A stretch of DNA of 64,000 nt. Origin: Phoenix dactylifera (Eukaryota > Streptophyta > Magnoliopsida > Arecales > Arecaceae). Numbering within the stretch: position 1 is the first letter of the stretch; the number at the start of each line of letters is the position of its first letter. Below, piece after piece: positions 52,895 through 63,126 of this stretch. The notes under the pieces are model-generated. The model worked only from the letters and a program-made list of their open reading frames with translations. It ran no database searches and had not been told where the DNA came from. Location: positions 32,337,227 through 32,401,226 of the forward strand of contig NC_052392.1 of NCBI RefSeq assembly GCF_009389715.1. Reading direction: 5' to 3'. The translations under genes and the position numbers were made by a program.

Positions 52895-53365
52895 GGCAGA
52901 TTTCGATGGCTCCTTCAAAGATGGACAAACATGGGCTAGTTTTATCATTCGGGATCACCTTGGCAGGACAGTTTATGCAGGCTCACGAGTTTTTCCAACT
53001 ACCATACTTGCACTTGCTGAACTTTTAGCTGCTTGAGAGGGTTCTACGGTTCTACCACAGCTTTCTTCAAGCTAAATTGTAATGTCATTGTCTTGGAAGG
53101 TGTCTCTCATACTGTTATTAACTGGATCAAAAAGAGCACTTCTACATTTTTTTTTTAATTTTTTGAATTCACTTCTGCAAGATATTCAGACAATTGTCTT
53201 AAGGCTATCTACACCCCAGGCAATACACATTTTTCGAGAAGCTAATAGCCCGGCAGATTGGTTGACTGGGAGACATCTAAATTGTGGCTTCTCTGATGTT
53301 TCTACTTTTCCTTCTGAATTGGCAATTGCAGTCCAATTAGATGCCATGGGTTGTTCGTATGTTCA
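52890..53365 (+). pseudogene. LINE RNase H domain fragment
   Basis: The frame reads ADFDGSFKDGQTWASF, then IIRDHLGRTVYAGSR and LALAELLAAWEG, the start of a retrotransposon RNase H (RVT_3) domain with its DGS and E catalytic positions. After a stop and frameshifts it continues as IHIFREANSPADWLTG, the C-terminal tail. It is dead and lies 0.7 kb downstream of the RING-PHD stop codon. Confidence 0.7.
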
Positions 53366-53706
53366 TTCTTAATATTTCAGGTATCTTTCACTGTATTGGA
53401 AGGGAAAAAAGAGAGCATACCGTCCGCTTTGGGGACCCTGCTCCACTTTGTGCAAGGATTTTCAGACGGGAATGCAACTCTAATTATTACAACTTATATG
53501 ACTTGCACCTAGTGTCTATGGTGCTTTGTCTGATCATGTTCACTTCAGCATTTTTGCCCCAGTTTTGATACTTTAGTTTGAACAAGTCTGGCAAGAAACA
53601 CGTAGGAGCCTGACTCCACCCCTTGCCCTTGCGTAAAGGCAGCCATGCAGGAAAATTTTTTAGAATTTGAAATAAGCAAATAAGAGAACGTTAAACAACA
53701 CCAGTT

Positions 53707-53727
53707 GGGGGGGGGGGGGGGGGGGGG
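53707..53727. repeat. Poly-G tract (21 G)
   Basis: The longest of four G/C homopolymers in the window, at the left edge of an AT-rich block (53730-54180) that may be an old MITE. Confidence 0.92.
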
Positions 53728-54432
53728 TGGAAGGGAATGGGAATAAATTTAATATTTAATATTTTTTTTTAAAAAAAATCATGACTCGAATTTCAAGCAG
53801 TAGTCTCAAGGATGAATTGGGTTTGCAGCCAAAATTGCAATTGGAATAGATTAGGAGGGAAATTGGAATAATTATATTTCTCAACATGGTTGATTCATAA
53901 TTGAAATTAGCAGAAATTAAAATTGGAATCAAAAAATCAAATAAATTGAAAGATATTTTAAAAAAAAATTCTTTAAATAAAGGGGTATTTTTGAAAAATT
54001 ATTTTTTCATTAAATTTGGTGGAAAAAATTTGAATACTAGAAGAAGAGCTTCCCATTCCTTCTTGAAACGAGAATAAACATAAAAATAAGAGCAGAATTT
54101 TCATTTTTTAAAATAAAAAATATAATTCATTCATTCTTATTTTTATTTCACAGCTTAATTCTCCCCCAATCAAATATATCTTTATTGCGGGAGGGCAGTT
54201 CTAGCATCTCTCTCGAGGGTCGCGGATCAATTCAAAGCCGCCGAAGCTGACTTCTACGTCCTCCAGCGGCTTCACGTGACCCGACGACTGACGCCCACGT
54301 TGCCCAATTCTCCTTCCTTCGTTTGAATCGGAGCCGACACCTTTCTTTTGCCAAAGGCAGGGAAAGAAACCACACACCAAACCCAAAATGATAAATCTAG
54401 TATGAGAAAATTAAGTATAACTAAAAGCTCAG

Positions 54433-55395
54433 TGTTGGGGGGAATAAAGTTTCTCCCCAAATGACATAAATATCCCTAAGAAGCCGTACAACCTCCGACC
54501 CCGGATGGCCGAAGTCAGCGTCGGACCTCGGAACGCCCGGCCACAAGACGACCGACCCCGAAACCTCCGACCTAAGAGAAACCCCGATGTCCGAGGACCG
54601 AACTCTAACACCCCTCCGGCATTTATTGCGTATGGCCGCTGTAATCTTCCGGCACACTCAACAATAAATGCGGATCTCCGGCTTACTCCACCATTAATGC
54701 GGATCTCCGGCTTACTCCATAATAAATGCGGATCTCCGACTTACTCCACAATAAATGCGCATGGCTCCTGACATCTACGGATCCCCAGCTCTCCACGGCA
54801 AATCAACCCAGCAGGGTCTAGTCGACTATGATAAGTCTCTGATCTCGGCCATACCGCCGACATCAGTGCAATGATTCGCCTGACCGAGCGCCGACCTGAA
54901 CAACATGCCAAGCCGTACTACGGCCTCGCCCTGTTACATCACAGGTAAACCGACCCCCGCATATAAAAGGGAGCCTTGGCCTCTCAAGAGGGGATGGGAA
55001 ATATTCATACACCCAAAAATCACTGTTTATCTCCTGCTCCCCACTATTTGCCCCCTCCCTGACTTGAGCGTCGGAGGGCCGGCGCCGGAGAACCCGGCCA
55101 CCGGTTCGTGTGCAGGCACCCGGACGGAGGACGCCGCCAGCCAACGGATCGCCGCCCCGCTGCGAGGACCTGCTGTTCCTTCTCTCCGACCGCCCCAGAC
55201 GGAGGACGCCGCCCGCCGACAGACCGCCGCCCCGCCGTGAGGACTAACAGTCGCTCCCTCTCCTCGGCCGAAGATTGCCCCCGGGTCCAATTTCCAGCAA
55301 CAGGCCCGCCGACAGACCGCCGCCCCGCCGTGAGGACTAACAGTCGCTCCCTCTCCTCGGCCGAAGATTGCCCCCGGGTCCAATTTCCAGCAACA
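54433..55395 (+). mobile_element. Solo LTR with 5-bp target duplication
   Basis: A GC-rich 963-bp unit starting TGTTGGGG and ending CAGCAACA, flanked by perfect 5-bp repeats CTCAG (54428-54432 and 55396-55400). That is a complete long terminal repeat without internal retroelement sequence, left by recombination between two LTRs. A TATA box (TATAAAA, 54962-54968) gives the plus orientation. It contains four 29-bp tandem copies at about 54661-54762 (unit with AATGCGGATCTCCGGCTT). Its last 93 bp are duplicated in tandem (55211-55303 and 55304-55395), so CCAGCAACA occurs twice. A Gypsy origin is likely from LTR composition but not shown. Confidence 0.88.
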
Positions 55396-55488
55396 CTCAG
55401 TTTTCTGAAAACTGAATCCATTTAACAATACATCGTGCCACAGAAAATCTGTCTGCATTTAGGACTTTGATAACAGGATAAGGGGGAG

Positions 55489-55528
55489 CTTTTGGAGGGC
55501 CAGAAAGCACTTTCTGGCCCTCCAAAAG
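55489..55528. repeat. Perfect 19-bp-arm hairpin
   Basis: CTTTTGGAGGGCCAGAAAG, a CA loop, then its exact inverse. It lies at the left end of a probable MITE-like composite (about 55480-56870) that includes the AT-rich array. The right flank near 56850 has CCCAAACAGGGCCT, a hAT/Harbinger-like terminal word, but no matching left end was found. Confidence 0.8.
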
Positions 55529-55969
55529 TACTTTTAGATGAAAAACTGTATTTGGTAAATTTTTCAAAAAGCTGTTTCAGCTTTTGCGGGAAGCTGAAAA
55601 CAGCTTTTAGGAGGAAACTCCAATTTGAAGCTTTTGGGAGGAAGCTGTTTCAGCTTTTTCGGAAAGCTGTATTTTTAACAAAAATACACATATTAAAATA
55701 ACATAATTACATAGTTTGTCCCTTTATAAATCTAAAAATCTGCTGTAGCTAAGAACCCTAGCCGTCAAACTCCCTTCCGTAAGAAAAGGTATTTTTCTTT
55801 TCAATTTTTGTATGCATCTCTTGAACCACATTTTAGAAGAAAATTTTTTTAATCCTTTTCTATACCTTCCAAAATTAATCTATTGTTTTTTTTTATCATC
55901 AACCTCGCGGCCCGCGCTGAGGTTCTCCTCGAGCGTGGACCACGAAGAAGAGCCCCTGTACCGCAGAAA

Positions 55970-56560
55970 ATTATTTTATGGAAAATTATTTTATACTAAT
56001 AATTATAATATTTTATACATTTATTTTTGTATTATACTATAAATATAATATAATATTATATTATATCATAATACATTAATATGTTATATTAAATAATTTA
56101 ATATTATGTTATATTATGAAAAATTAATTTATACTAATAATTATAATATTTTATACCTTTATTTTTGTATTATACTATAAATATAATATCATATTATATT
56201 ATATCATAATACATTAATATGTTATGTTCAATAATTTAATATTATGTTATATTATAGAAAATTAATTTATACTAATAATTATAATATTTTATACCTTTAT
56301 TATTGTATTATACTATAAATATTATATTATATTACATTACATTATAATACATTAATATGTTATTTTAAATAATTTAATATTATGTTATATTATGAGAAAT
56401 TAATTTATAATAATAATAATAATATTTTATACCTTTATTATTGTATTATACTATAAATATTGTATTATATTACATTACATTATAATACATTAATATGTTA
56501 TTTTAAATAATTTAATATTATGTTATATTACCAAATATTAATTTACTCTAATAATTATAT
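55970..56560. repeat. 138-bp AT-rich tandem repeat, about 4 copies
   Basis: The phrase TTATACTAAT and its variants recur at 55991, 56129, 56267 and 56405, exactly 138 bp apart; each unit is almost pure A and T with TTAATATTATG words. Copies differ by a few bases, and a fifth partial copy starts near 56535. Confidence 0.92.
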
Positions 56561-57189
56561 TACTATTATGCTATATTAACATAATATTATTTTATATTAC
56601 AATAATATTATACTATATCGTATATTTATGTATTAATTTATGTTATGTTTTATTATGTTATGTTGTATAATACTATGCAATGTCCTTTATGGTAATTTTG
56701 TCATACAAAAGTACTTTCTCAGTTTGTTTACTAAACACAAAACAAAGTACCACAACACTTTACGAATGTAGTTACGAAACAGTAAACAACTTTTTATAAC
56801 AGCTCTACTTCAGAGAGCTCTACTTCCAACAGCTCTACTGCCAACACTCTCCCAAACAGGGCCTAAGTGAAGGTTATCCTTGCAAACAGGGTATTGTTCC
56901 GCCAAATGCTCAAAAACGGCATGCAATATAGCTTATATTCGCATGAATACAGAATAAGAAGTTATTCAGATAATTCTATTTAACTAAAATGATGCTTTTC
57001 ATGTAATAGGAAGAACTTATCCCTAAGCCATGTATTTTTAAATGTAATAAAAATAAAAAGATAATTTATTTGTATGATAAAATTTCTTTATTTATCTCCT
57101 CAATCAAATAATAAAAGAAAACTATTTGCGGCCATGCTCGGCACGTGCTACAGGCTAGAAGAGTCATGCTTAAGGGTGATTCGATTATG

Positions 57190-57435
57190 ATGATCGACTG
57201 AATCCAGAATCGATGGTGTAGGTGGATGCCACTCCTTGCTTCGAGATATTCGAACTATAGATAGCGGCGACATGGCATTTCAGGAAGTATGTTAATAGAG
57301 AGCCTAATAGGGTCATAGATTGGATGGCGTTGTATGTGATCAATTATTTTAAAGAGGTTTTGTGGGTTAAAAAGAGAAAGTTGCTTAAAGCTCTCTGTCG
57401 TTCCGTATATGAATCATCCGTTTAGAAAAAAAAAA
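57190..57435 (+). pseudogene. LINE 3' end: RNase H tail fragment with A-tail
   Basis: The frame encodes WHFRKYVNREPNRVIDWMAL, then LWVKKRKLLKAL, the RNase H C-terminus of the LINE family seen elsewhere here, followed by a 9-A tail. An upstream stop shows it is decayed. It is about 120 bp downstream of the intact UGT gene's stop (minus strand). Confidence 0.65.
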
Positions 57436-57557
57436 TATATTTTATGAAATAAATTGTCCATCCTCCAAAAACAAATATTATTCCTTCTACCAAGAGCAGT
57501 CATAATCCCTTCCTCATAGTACATCCATGGATTCCAAATATTAGTTAATTTTATAGA

Positions 57558-58994
57558 TCACTTCATTTCTACGTACGCAGCTTCGGAGAGCTCCTTGGCC
57601 ATTTGCTCCAGAGCCCGGTACGAGCTCCCCCCTTCTGCCACCGCCTCCGCCGCCGCCCTCCCCAGCTCAGTCGCCCGGACCCTCATCTCCGGCCACGCCC
57701 CCTCCGCCACCGCCTCCACCATCACCCTCGCCAGATCATCCGGCTCCGGCGTCCCCTCCACCCCCTCCCCGACCCTCACCGCCACCCCCAACTCCTCCAC
57801 CAGCAGCCTCGCGTTCACGAACTGGTCCGCCCCCATCGGCCATGCCAGCAGCGTCACTCCCGCCGCCGCCGCCTCCAGCACCGAGTTCCATCCGCAGTGC
57901 GTCACGAACGCCCCCACCGCCCCGTGGTTCAGTATCTGCACCTGCGGCGCCCACCCCCGCACCACCAGCCCCCGCCCCGCCACTCGCCCCTCGAAACCCT
58001 CCGGCACCACCGCTCCGTCGCCGCCGGCGGCCCACACGAACCGCGCCCCGCTCCACTCCAGCGCCGCCGCCAGCGCCCGCCCCTGCTTCTCCGTCGGCGT
58101 GTACTGGCTCCCGAAGCAGGCGTACACCACCGACCGCGGCGGGCACGCGTCCAGCCAAGCCGCCACCTCCTCCACCGGGATGGAGCTCCGGCCGCCGCGC
58201 CCCACCGCAGGACCAGCCGGGGAGATGGGCCCCACCGCCCAGACGCGGGGGTAGGCCCGCTTTAGGTGCGCGAGGAAGGGGCCCTCGAGGGCGTCGAAGG
58301 TGTTGATGGCCGCCCCCCAGCTGCCGGTGGCGTTGGCGAGGAAGCCCTCCCGCATGACTTCCCAGTCCGGGTCGCCGGCCCTGAACCGGCGCCAGACGCC
58401 GGGGAGGTGGTCGAAGGGGAAGACCGGGGAAGAGGGGAGGTCGCAGAGGACGGTGAGGGCGGCGGGGCCGTCGCCGTCCTCGCGGCGGGGCATGCGTTGC
58501 CAGACGTGGTCGACGATGGAGACGGCGAAGGCGCCGGAGGAGTAGAAGACGAGGCGGGGGACTGCTAGATCGGCGGCGAGGCGGTTGGTCCAGCCGAGGA
58601 AGAAGTCGGAGAGGATGGCGGAGGGCGGGTGGGGATGGGATCGGGCCCAGCGGAGGACGTCGGGGCTGAGGAGGGAGAGGGCGCGGACGAGGGTGGCAGT
58701 GGAGATCTGGGCGGGGAGGTCGCGTACGTGCTCGACGCCGGCGGGGAGGGAGGGGTGGGCAGGGAGGGGAAGGGCGAGGGGGCGGGCGGAAGGGACGGCG
58801 GAGAAGAAGGAGTCAAGGAGGGGGAGGTTGGCGGGGGTGACGAGGACGGTGAGCGAGAGGGCGGCGCCGGCGGCGGCGAAGCGGTTGGAGAGGTGGCAGG
58901 CGAGGTCGAGGAGGGGGATGAGGTGGCCCTGAGCCGGGAGCGGGACGAGGAGGAGGTGGACGGGTTGACGACGAGAGTCCTCGGAATTCGCCAT
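57558..58994 (-). CDS. UGT89-like UDP-glycosyltransferase (intact)
   Basis: Soluble family 1 glycosyltransferase, GT-B fold, expected to glucosylate flavonols or other phenolics in the cytosol. Single exon, 478 residues, normal for the family. Catalytic His24 sits in PAQGHLIPLLDLA, and its Asp partner is probably in ILSDFFLGW. The 44-residue PSPG box runs from Trp348 to Gln391, starting WAPQVQILNHG and ending AWPMGADQ; a final Gln usually goes with UDP-glucose. The start MANSEDSRRQP was chosen because it places the first beta-strand (VHLLLVPLP) at the usual distance. The frame stays open 67 codons upstream to a Met at 59195, but that extension is a low-complexity repeat without a signal peptide. 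It is the intact paralogue of the broken gene at 37604, on the opposite strand 19 kb away. Substrate cannot be read from sequence. Confidence 0.92.
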   Translation of the reverse strand: MANSEDSRRQPVHLLLVPLPAQGHLIPLLDLACHLSNRFAAAGAALSLTVLVTPANLPLLDSFFSAVPSARPLALPLPAHPSLPAGVEHVRDLPAQISTATLVRALSLLSPDVLRWARSHPHPPSAILSDFFLGWTNRLAADLAVPRLVFYSSGAFAVSIVDHVWQRMPRREDGDGPAALTVLCDLPSSPVFPFDHLPGVWRRFRAGDPDWEVMREGFLANATGSWGAAINTFDALEGPFLAHLKRAYPRVWAVGPISPAGPAVGRGGRSSIPVEEVAAWLDACPPRSVVYACFGSQYTPTEKQGRALAAALEWSGARFVWAAGGDGAVVPEGFEGRVAGRGLVVRGWAPQVQILNHGAVGAFVTHCGWNSVLEAAAAGVTLLAWPMGADQFVNARLLVEELGVAVRVGEGVEGTPEPDDLARVMVEAVAEGAWPEMRVRATELGRAAAEAVAEGGSSYRALEQMAKELSEAAYVEMK

Positions 58995-59147
58995 CGGGGT
59001 TGAAGGAAGGGGAAGGGAACCGAGAGCTTTTCTCCAAGTCGTCGACAAGTGGGAATCGATAAAAGCTTTACCATTTGGACTCTTTTTTTGGGGGTCAAAA
59101 AATGGGGGTCGGCGTCTTTGTTGGGCCTTATGCATGATCATGATGCG

Positions 59148-59252
59148 ATGGATGCATGGCGCAGGAGATATTGCTGAGCTCATGCATGATCCCACGCTAT
59201 GGCTGAGTTCATGCTATGGATGCATGGCGCAGGAGCTATGGCTGAGGTCATG
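59148..59252. repeat. 68-bp spaced direct repeat upstream of the UGT gene
   Basis: ATGGATGCATGGCGCAGGAG occurs at 59148 and again at 59216, with GCTGAGnTCATG following each. It is a short tandem duplication in the promoter or leader of the intact UGT. Confidence 0.75.
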
Positions 59253-59384
59253 AAACCCAGTTCGTGGGGCACCATGGTGTGTCGTGGCAGGATAGAGAGC
59301 CGCAGAAATAGTTGGCCACGGTGATTAGTTGGATGTAAAGGGCCAGGAGGTGACAGCAGCGACAATCCACCATGACATTTAGGT

Positions 59385-59600
59385 TATGGTGAGGGGGAGA
59401 GAGCCTTCCTGATCGAGCATGTTTTTCGAAAAGCTAATAAGGCTGCGCGTTGGGTAGTTGTTTATGTGGCCAGTCACTCCGAAAATATCTTGTGGGCTGA
59501 AAATGAAAAGATGCCCCGGACACTTCATGGAATTTTGTTTTCTTACTTTATTGGATGCATTCGTATTTGTCATGTTTGAATCTATCCGCTCTAACAAAAA
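59385..59600 (+). pseudogene. LINE 3' end: RNase H tail fragment with A-run
   Basis: The frame reads LIEHVFRKANKAARWVVVYVA, then ILFSYFIGCIRICHV and a stop, with a short A-run after. The end matches that of the fragment at 19185 (shared FIGCIR segment), so both come from one LINE family. Confidence 0.65.
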
Positions 59601-59604
59601 ATTT

Positions 59605-60680
59605 ATATACAAAAGTTAAAAAAAAATAATGCTACAAACATAATTATTAAAAAATAGGTAAAAATAATAGGACAAATATGATTAAAAAAATAAAATATGA
59701 TGGATGATGTGCCCAAAGATAATTGAAGAAATCATAGAAGGAGCATCAAGAAACTAGGTTAACTAGATTTTCACAAATTTCTCCTGTGGCCAATTAAATA
59801 ACTAGCTAGGTGGTCACCAATATGAATATCATAATCAATATTATATGAATATGAATATGGAAAATACATGTACATATACTTAGTCAAAAATATAATGTTA
59901 TTATGCTATCTATATTTATAATTTATGCATATAATCATTTTTATAATAATGATCCATTTTCATATTAATATTACTTATCATTAAATCATATAACATCATT
60001 TAGTAATATATTTTATCCTTTTCTTCTATAATATATTAATATAAAATTTATTATAATAGATTAAAGTAAAAAATTTCTATTTTGGACCAATATTCCACCT
60101 AGGTATAAGAGAATGAGCCTTGATGTGATTGGTAAAATTGTTCCTTTCTAGCCAAGAAGAATATGACATAAACACTAGACCACTGTACCATTAGAAATGA
60201 CTTACTTATTTCCTTTGTTTTATGCGCATATGAAATGGGCCCTTTGATTTGTGTGTGTGTGTGTTATAGAACCGATGAATTAATTATTTAAAATAAGTTT
60301 AAATTCATCCATAAAATCTAAAAAATAAAGTATTTATAAAAAGCTGCAAGATATGCAGAAGAATTCTATAATGTAAATCTAGTATGGTTAGCCATATAGC
60401 TCGTTATCCAATCTACAACACCGTTAGTTTCTCTGAGAATCTAATTTAATTGTATTTTTTTTGCACCCAACGGCGACAACAGGAGTATGCCACATCTCAT
60501 GTATCGATGTAGTATTACCCTTCTACTCCAAACAACCACATGAATTATCTAGTGATGCATCATATTCTAGTGTTGTCGGTCCACCATTAGATTGCCTTCC
60601 ACATTGCCTTTTGATCAAAGCTTGGTAAGTCATTTGAGAATATTAGCTTGGACATAAAGTCCTTCGATCGTGTACTTCTG
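59605..60680. other. AT-rich intergenic region
   Basis: Very AT-rich, with runs of TATA-like words and a short (TG)n at 60250. No gene or bounded element seen. Confidence 0.4.
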
Positions 60681-60960
60681 CTCGGATCATGCCTCCATTA
60701 AATTGTCCTTCTCTCTCCAATCTAATTCAAAGAGCCTTTCTAAGTTTGAAATGAATTGGCTATCATATGAGGATACACCGGAGGTAGTGGATTCTAATGC
60801 TTGGAAGTGAGTGGATTCGTCCATGGATGCAGCTTCTAACCTTGTCCTAAAGTTAAGAGCCACTAGAATGGCTCTTAATGCTTGGTCTTCGAAAGTTAGA
60901 GTTGAGACCAGAGCCGATAAAGACAAGGAGATACAGTGCTTGGACTGAAAGGAGGAACTT

Positions 60961-60974
60961 CCCCCCCCCCCCCC
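60961..60974. repeat. Poly-C tract (14 C)
   Basis: A 14-C run, about 110 bp upstream of the LINE RNase H fragment at 61080. Confidence 0.9.
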
Positions 60975-61079
60975 TCTCTGTTGCAGAAAGCGAATTTAGG
61001 GAGACTTGCAGAAGAGACTTGCAACAAATTTATAAAGTGGAAAATATATTGGAAATTGCTGGCAGTGTGGGCGAGTACC

Positions 61080-61230
61080 ACCTTCTAGTTCGAGACATCC
61101 AAGCCATAGTCTACGATGGGGTGGCCTTCTGGGTTGTGCATGTCTACAGAGAAACCAATGAGGCCACAGACTGGATGACCTCGTACGTGGCCAACCACTC
61201 TAGGAAGACCCTATGGGTTGAAAAGAGTGA
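61080..61230 (+). pseudogene. LINE RNase H tail, cut by the Copia LTR
   Basis: The frame encodes VRDIQAIVYDGVAFWVVHVY, then RETNEATDWMTSYVANHS and LWVEKS. This is the same RNase H tail as elsewhere, and the open frame continues uninterrupted upstream to 60878. It stops where the Copia LTR begins, so the LTR appears to have inserted into the LINE. Confidence 0.65.
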
Positions 61231-63078
61231 TGTGGAGTGATTGATTAAAACCCTATTTGATTTTGATGAGCTCAAAGCATTTGAGTATATCTTTTGTTTA
61301 CTAATGAATTCAATTGAGTGTTTCAGTGAAAATCTTGTCTAAGTATTTCTAGACTTGGTTCAAGATATTTTGGATAAGTTAAGAAGTCAGTTTGAACCAA
61401 AGTCTGAGACTCGAGTCGACTCCGGAATATTACGAGTCGACTCCAAGCGTATCAGAATCACTGGCACAGGCTCGAGTCGACTCCGGATCATTACGAGTCG
61501 ACTCCGACTGAGAACTGACAGACGAACAGAAAGACTCAACTCAAAACCTGTCAGCGAGTCGACTCCTGAAGTGCGCGAGTCGACTCCGATGATTACCGAG
61601 TCGACTCCGGAGTAGTATGAGTCGACTCCAAGGAGTTACAGACAGAAAAGTCAGAGAGCAGTTTTCGGACTCTGAAATCCGAGTCGACTCCCGCAATGCG
61701 CGAGTCGACTCCGAGACAGCGCGACCCCAAAAAGACAGAAGACCGAATTATTGTCTCTGAGAGCCGAGTCGACTCCCAGACAGCTCGAGTCGACTCCAAG
61801 GCAGCGCTACATCAAAAAGGCAGAAGGCTATGTTTCGAAAACTGAGAGCCGAGTCGACTCCGGAACAGTTCGAGTCGACTCCAAGACTGGACGAGCCAAA
61901 AGACAGAAGATCGGGAGTTCAGGCTCTGAGCGCCGAGTCGACTCCTAGGATTGTCGAGTCGACTCGAGTGGGCCAAGTTGAAAAATTAGCTCCATGGACT
62001 TCATGGGATGAGCCGACTCCGAAAATGGCAAGACAGCTCCAGAAGTTGGCGAGTCGACTCCGGGTTAAGTCGAGTCGACTCCCGGTCGCGGAGGTCACTT
62101 TAATTCAAATCCGGAACAGTTGCCGAGCCGACTCCAGAAAAGCATGAGTCGACTCCCGCTACAGCCGAGTCGACTTCAGATCGCGCGAGTCGACTCCGAC
62201 CCCAACGGACATATTGTCAGGATGTGCAGAGTGTGCAGAACGGGCAGAAAAAGGTGTCTAACGGCTAGTTTCCGTGGGGGATGGCTTAAATAGCCACAGA
62301 GGACTGTAGCAAGGTAGACAAGCACCATTCCACTCAAAGAAATCAAGCATCCTATCTCTGCCAATTGGTTTTCAACAGAAAAGAAGGAAGAGCGCCATTA
62401 ACTCCATCCAGCTACCTCTTCCCAGCATAAAAAGAAGTCTCCTCCTGCCTTCAAGTCGACCAGACATTCAAGAGGAGACTCACAGTTCAAGAAGCCCTAC
62501 TCTACTCCAACTCAAACATGTTTGAGGGCTCTTAACTTCTCTCTAGTTTATATTGCTGTATATCTGTTTTTTAGAAGCTCTGTTTTTCTGTTTGTCCTTG
62601 TTCTTTCCATCTTGTCTTTGCTTGATTCAATCAGGGGATTGAATCAAGAGTGTAGAGGTTGGTTGGTGAGCCGAGGGTAAAACCAACGTGTAAGGGTTCG
62701 ATTGTGATCCCGGAAAAACAATCGGGGTGGTTCTAGTCGGTGAGCCTGGAAAAATCGACCGAGTTCGTTGTGAGCTCGTAAAACAACAAGTTGAGTTGTG
62801 AGCTTATAAAACAACCGGCTGTAATCCAAGGGGTTATAGTGAATTCCCAAGTGAGACTTGGGGAGTGGACGTAGGAGCAAGGGTTAGCTCCGAACCACTA
62901 TAAACATTGTGTTTGTGATTGCTTGTGTCTCTCTCTCTCACTCTCATTTCACTCACAGCACATAGCAACTAATTAATCATCTTGCAAAAGTATTAATTAG
63001 TCATCCACAAACGTTTTAATTGCAAAATTATTTTAAAACCCAATTCACCCCCCTCTTGGGTTGTCTATCTGGGCAACA
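61231..63078 (+). mobile_element. 5' LTR of a SIRE-type Copia retrotransposon
   Basis: A unit of about 1.85 kb starting near TGTGGAGTGATTG and ending GGGCAACA, placed directly before a primer-binding site and gag. The length is typical of the SIRE/Maximus Copia lineage. The first third (61413-62200) is packed with the palindrome GAGTCGACTC. A TATA-like TTAAATA lies near 62285. The 3' LTR lies beyond the window. The left border is approximate because no second LTR is available for comparison. Confidence 0.78.
61413..62200. repeat. Array of GAGTCGACTC palindromes, 21-bp paired spacing
   Basis: Starts of GAGTCGACT: 61413, 61434, 61474, 61495, 61556, 61577, 61598, 61619, 61681, 61702, 61766, 61787, 61851, 61872, 61935, 61956, 62051, 62072, 62146, 62167 and 62187; one-base variants (GAGCCGACT) at 62010 and 62125. 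Nearly every partner is exactly 21 bp away (one is 20). The sequence between palindromes varies, while the palindrome itself hardly does. Confidence 0.93.
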
Positions 63079-63080
63079 AG

Positions 63081-63092
63081 TGGTATCAGAGC
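63081..63092 (+). other. Primer-binding site (initiator Met tRNA)
   Basis: TGGTATCAGAGC, complementary to the 3' end of plant initiator Met tRNA, lies two bases after the LTR end. It is the standard priming site for Copia reverse transcription. Confidence 0.9.
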
Positions 63093-63126
63093 CTAAACTC
63101 TTCTACCCTAAGAGTAAAAGATCAAA

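Noticed and set aside
54215-54330. Mid-GC stretch with a coding-like frame (VADQFKAAEADFYVLQRL)
   Set aside because: Too short to name, no splice context, and a stop follows soon; it may be a captured gene fragment, but evidence is insufficient.
60687-60926. A 79-codon minus-strand frame near LINE debris
   Set aside because: No recognisable domain and no splice or promoter context; opposite to a longer plus-strand frame that ends in the RNase H tail.
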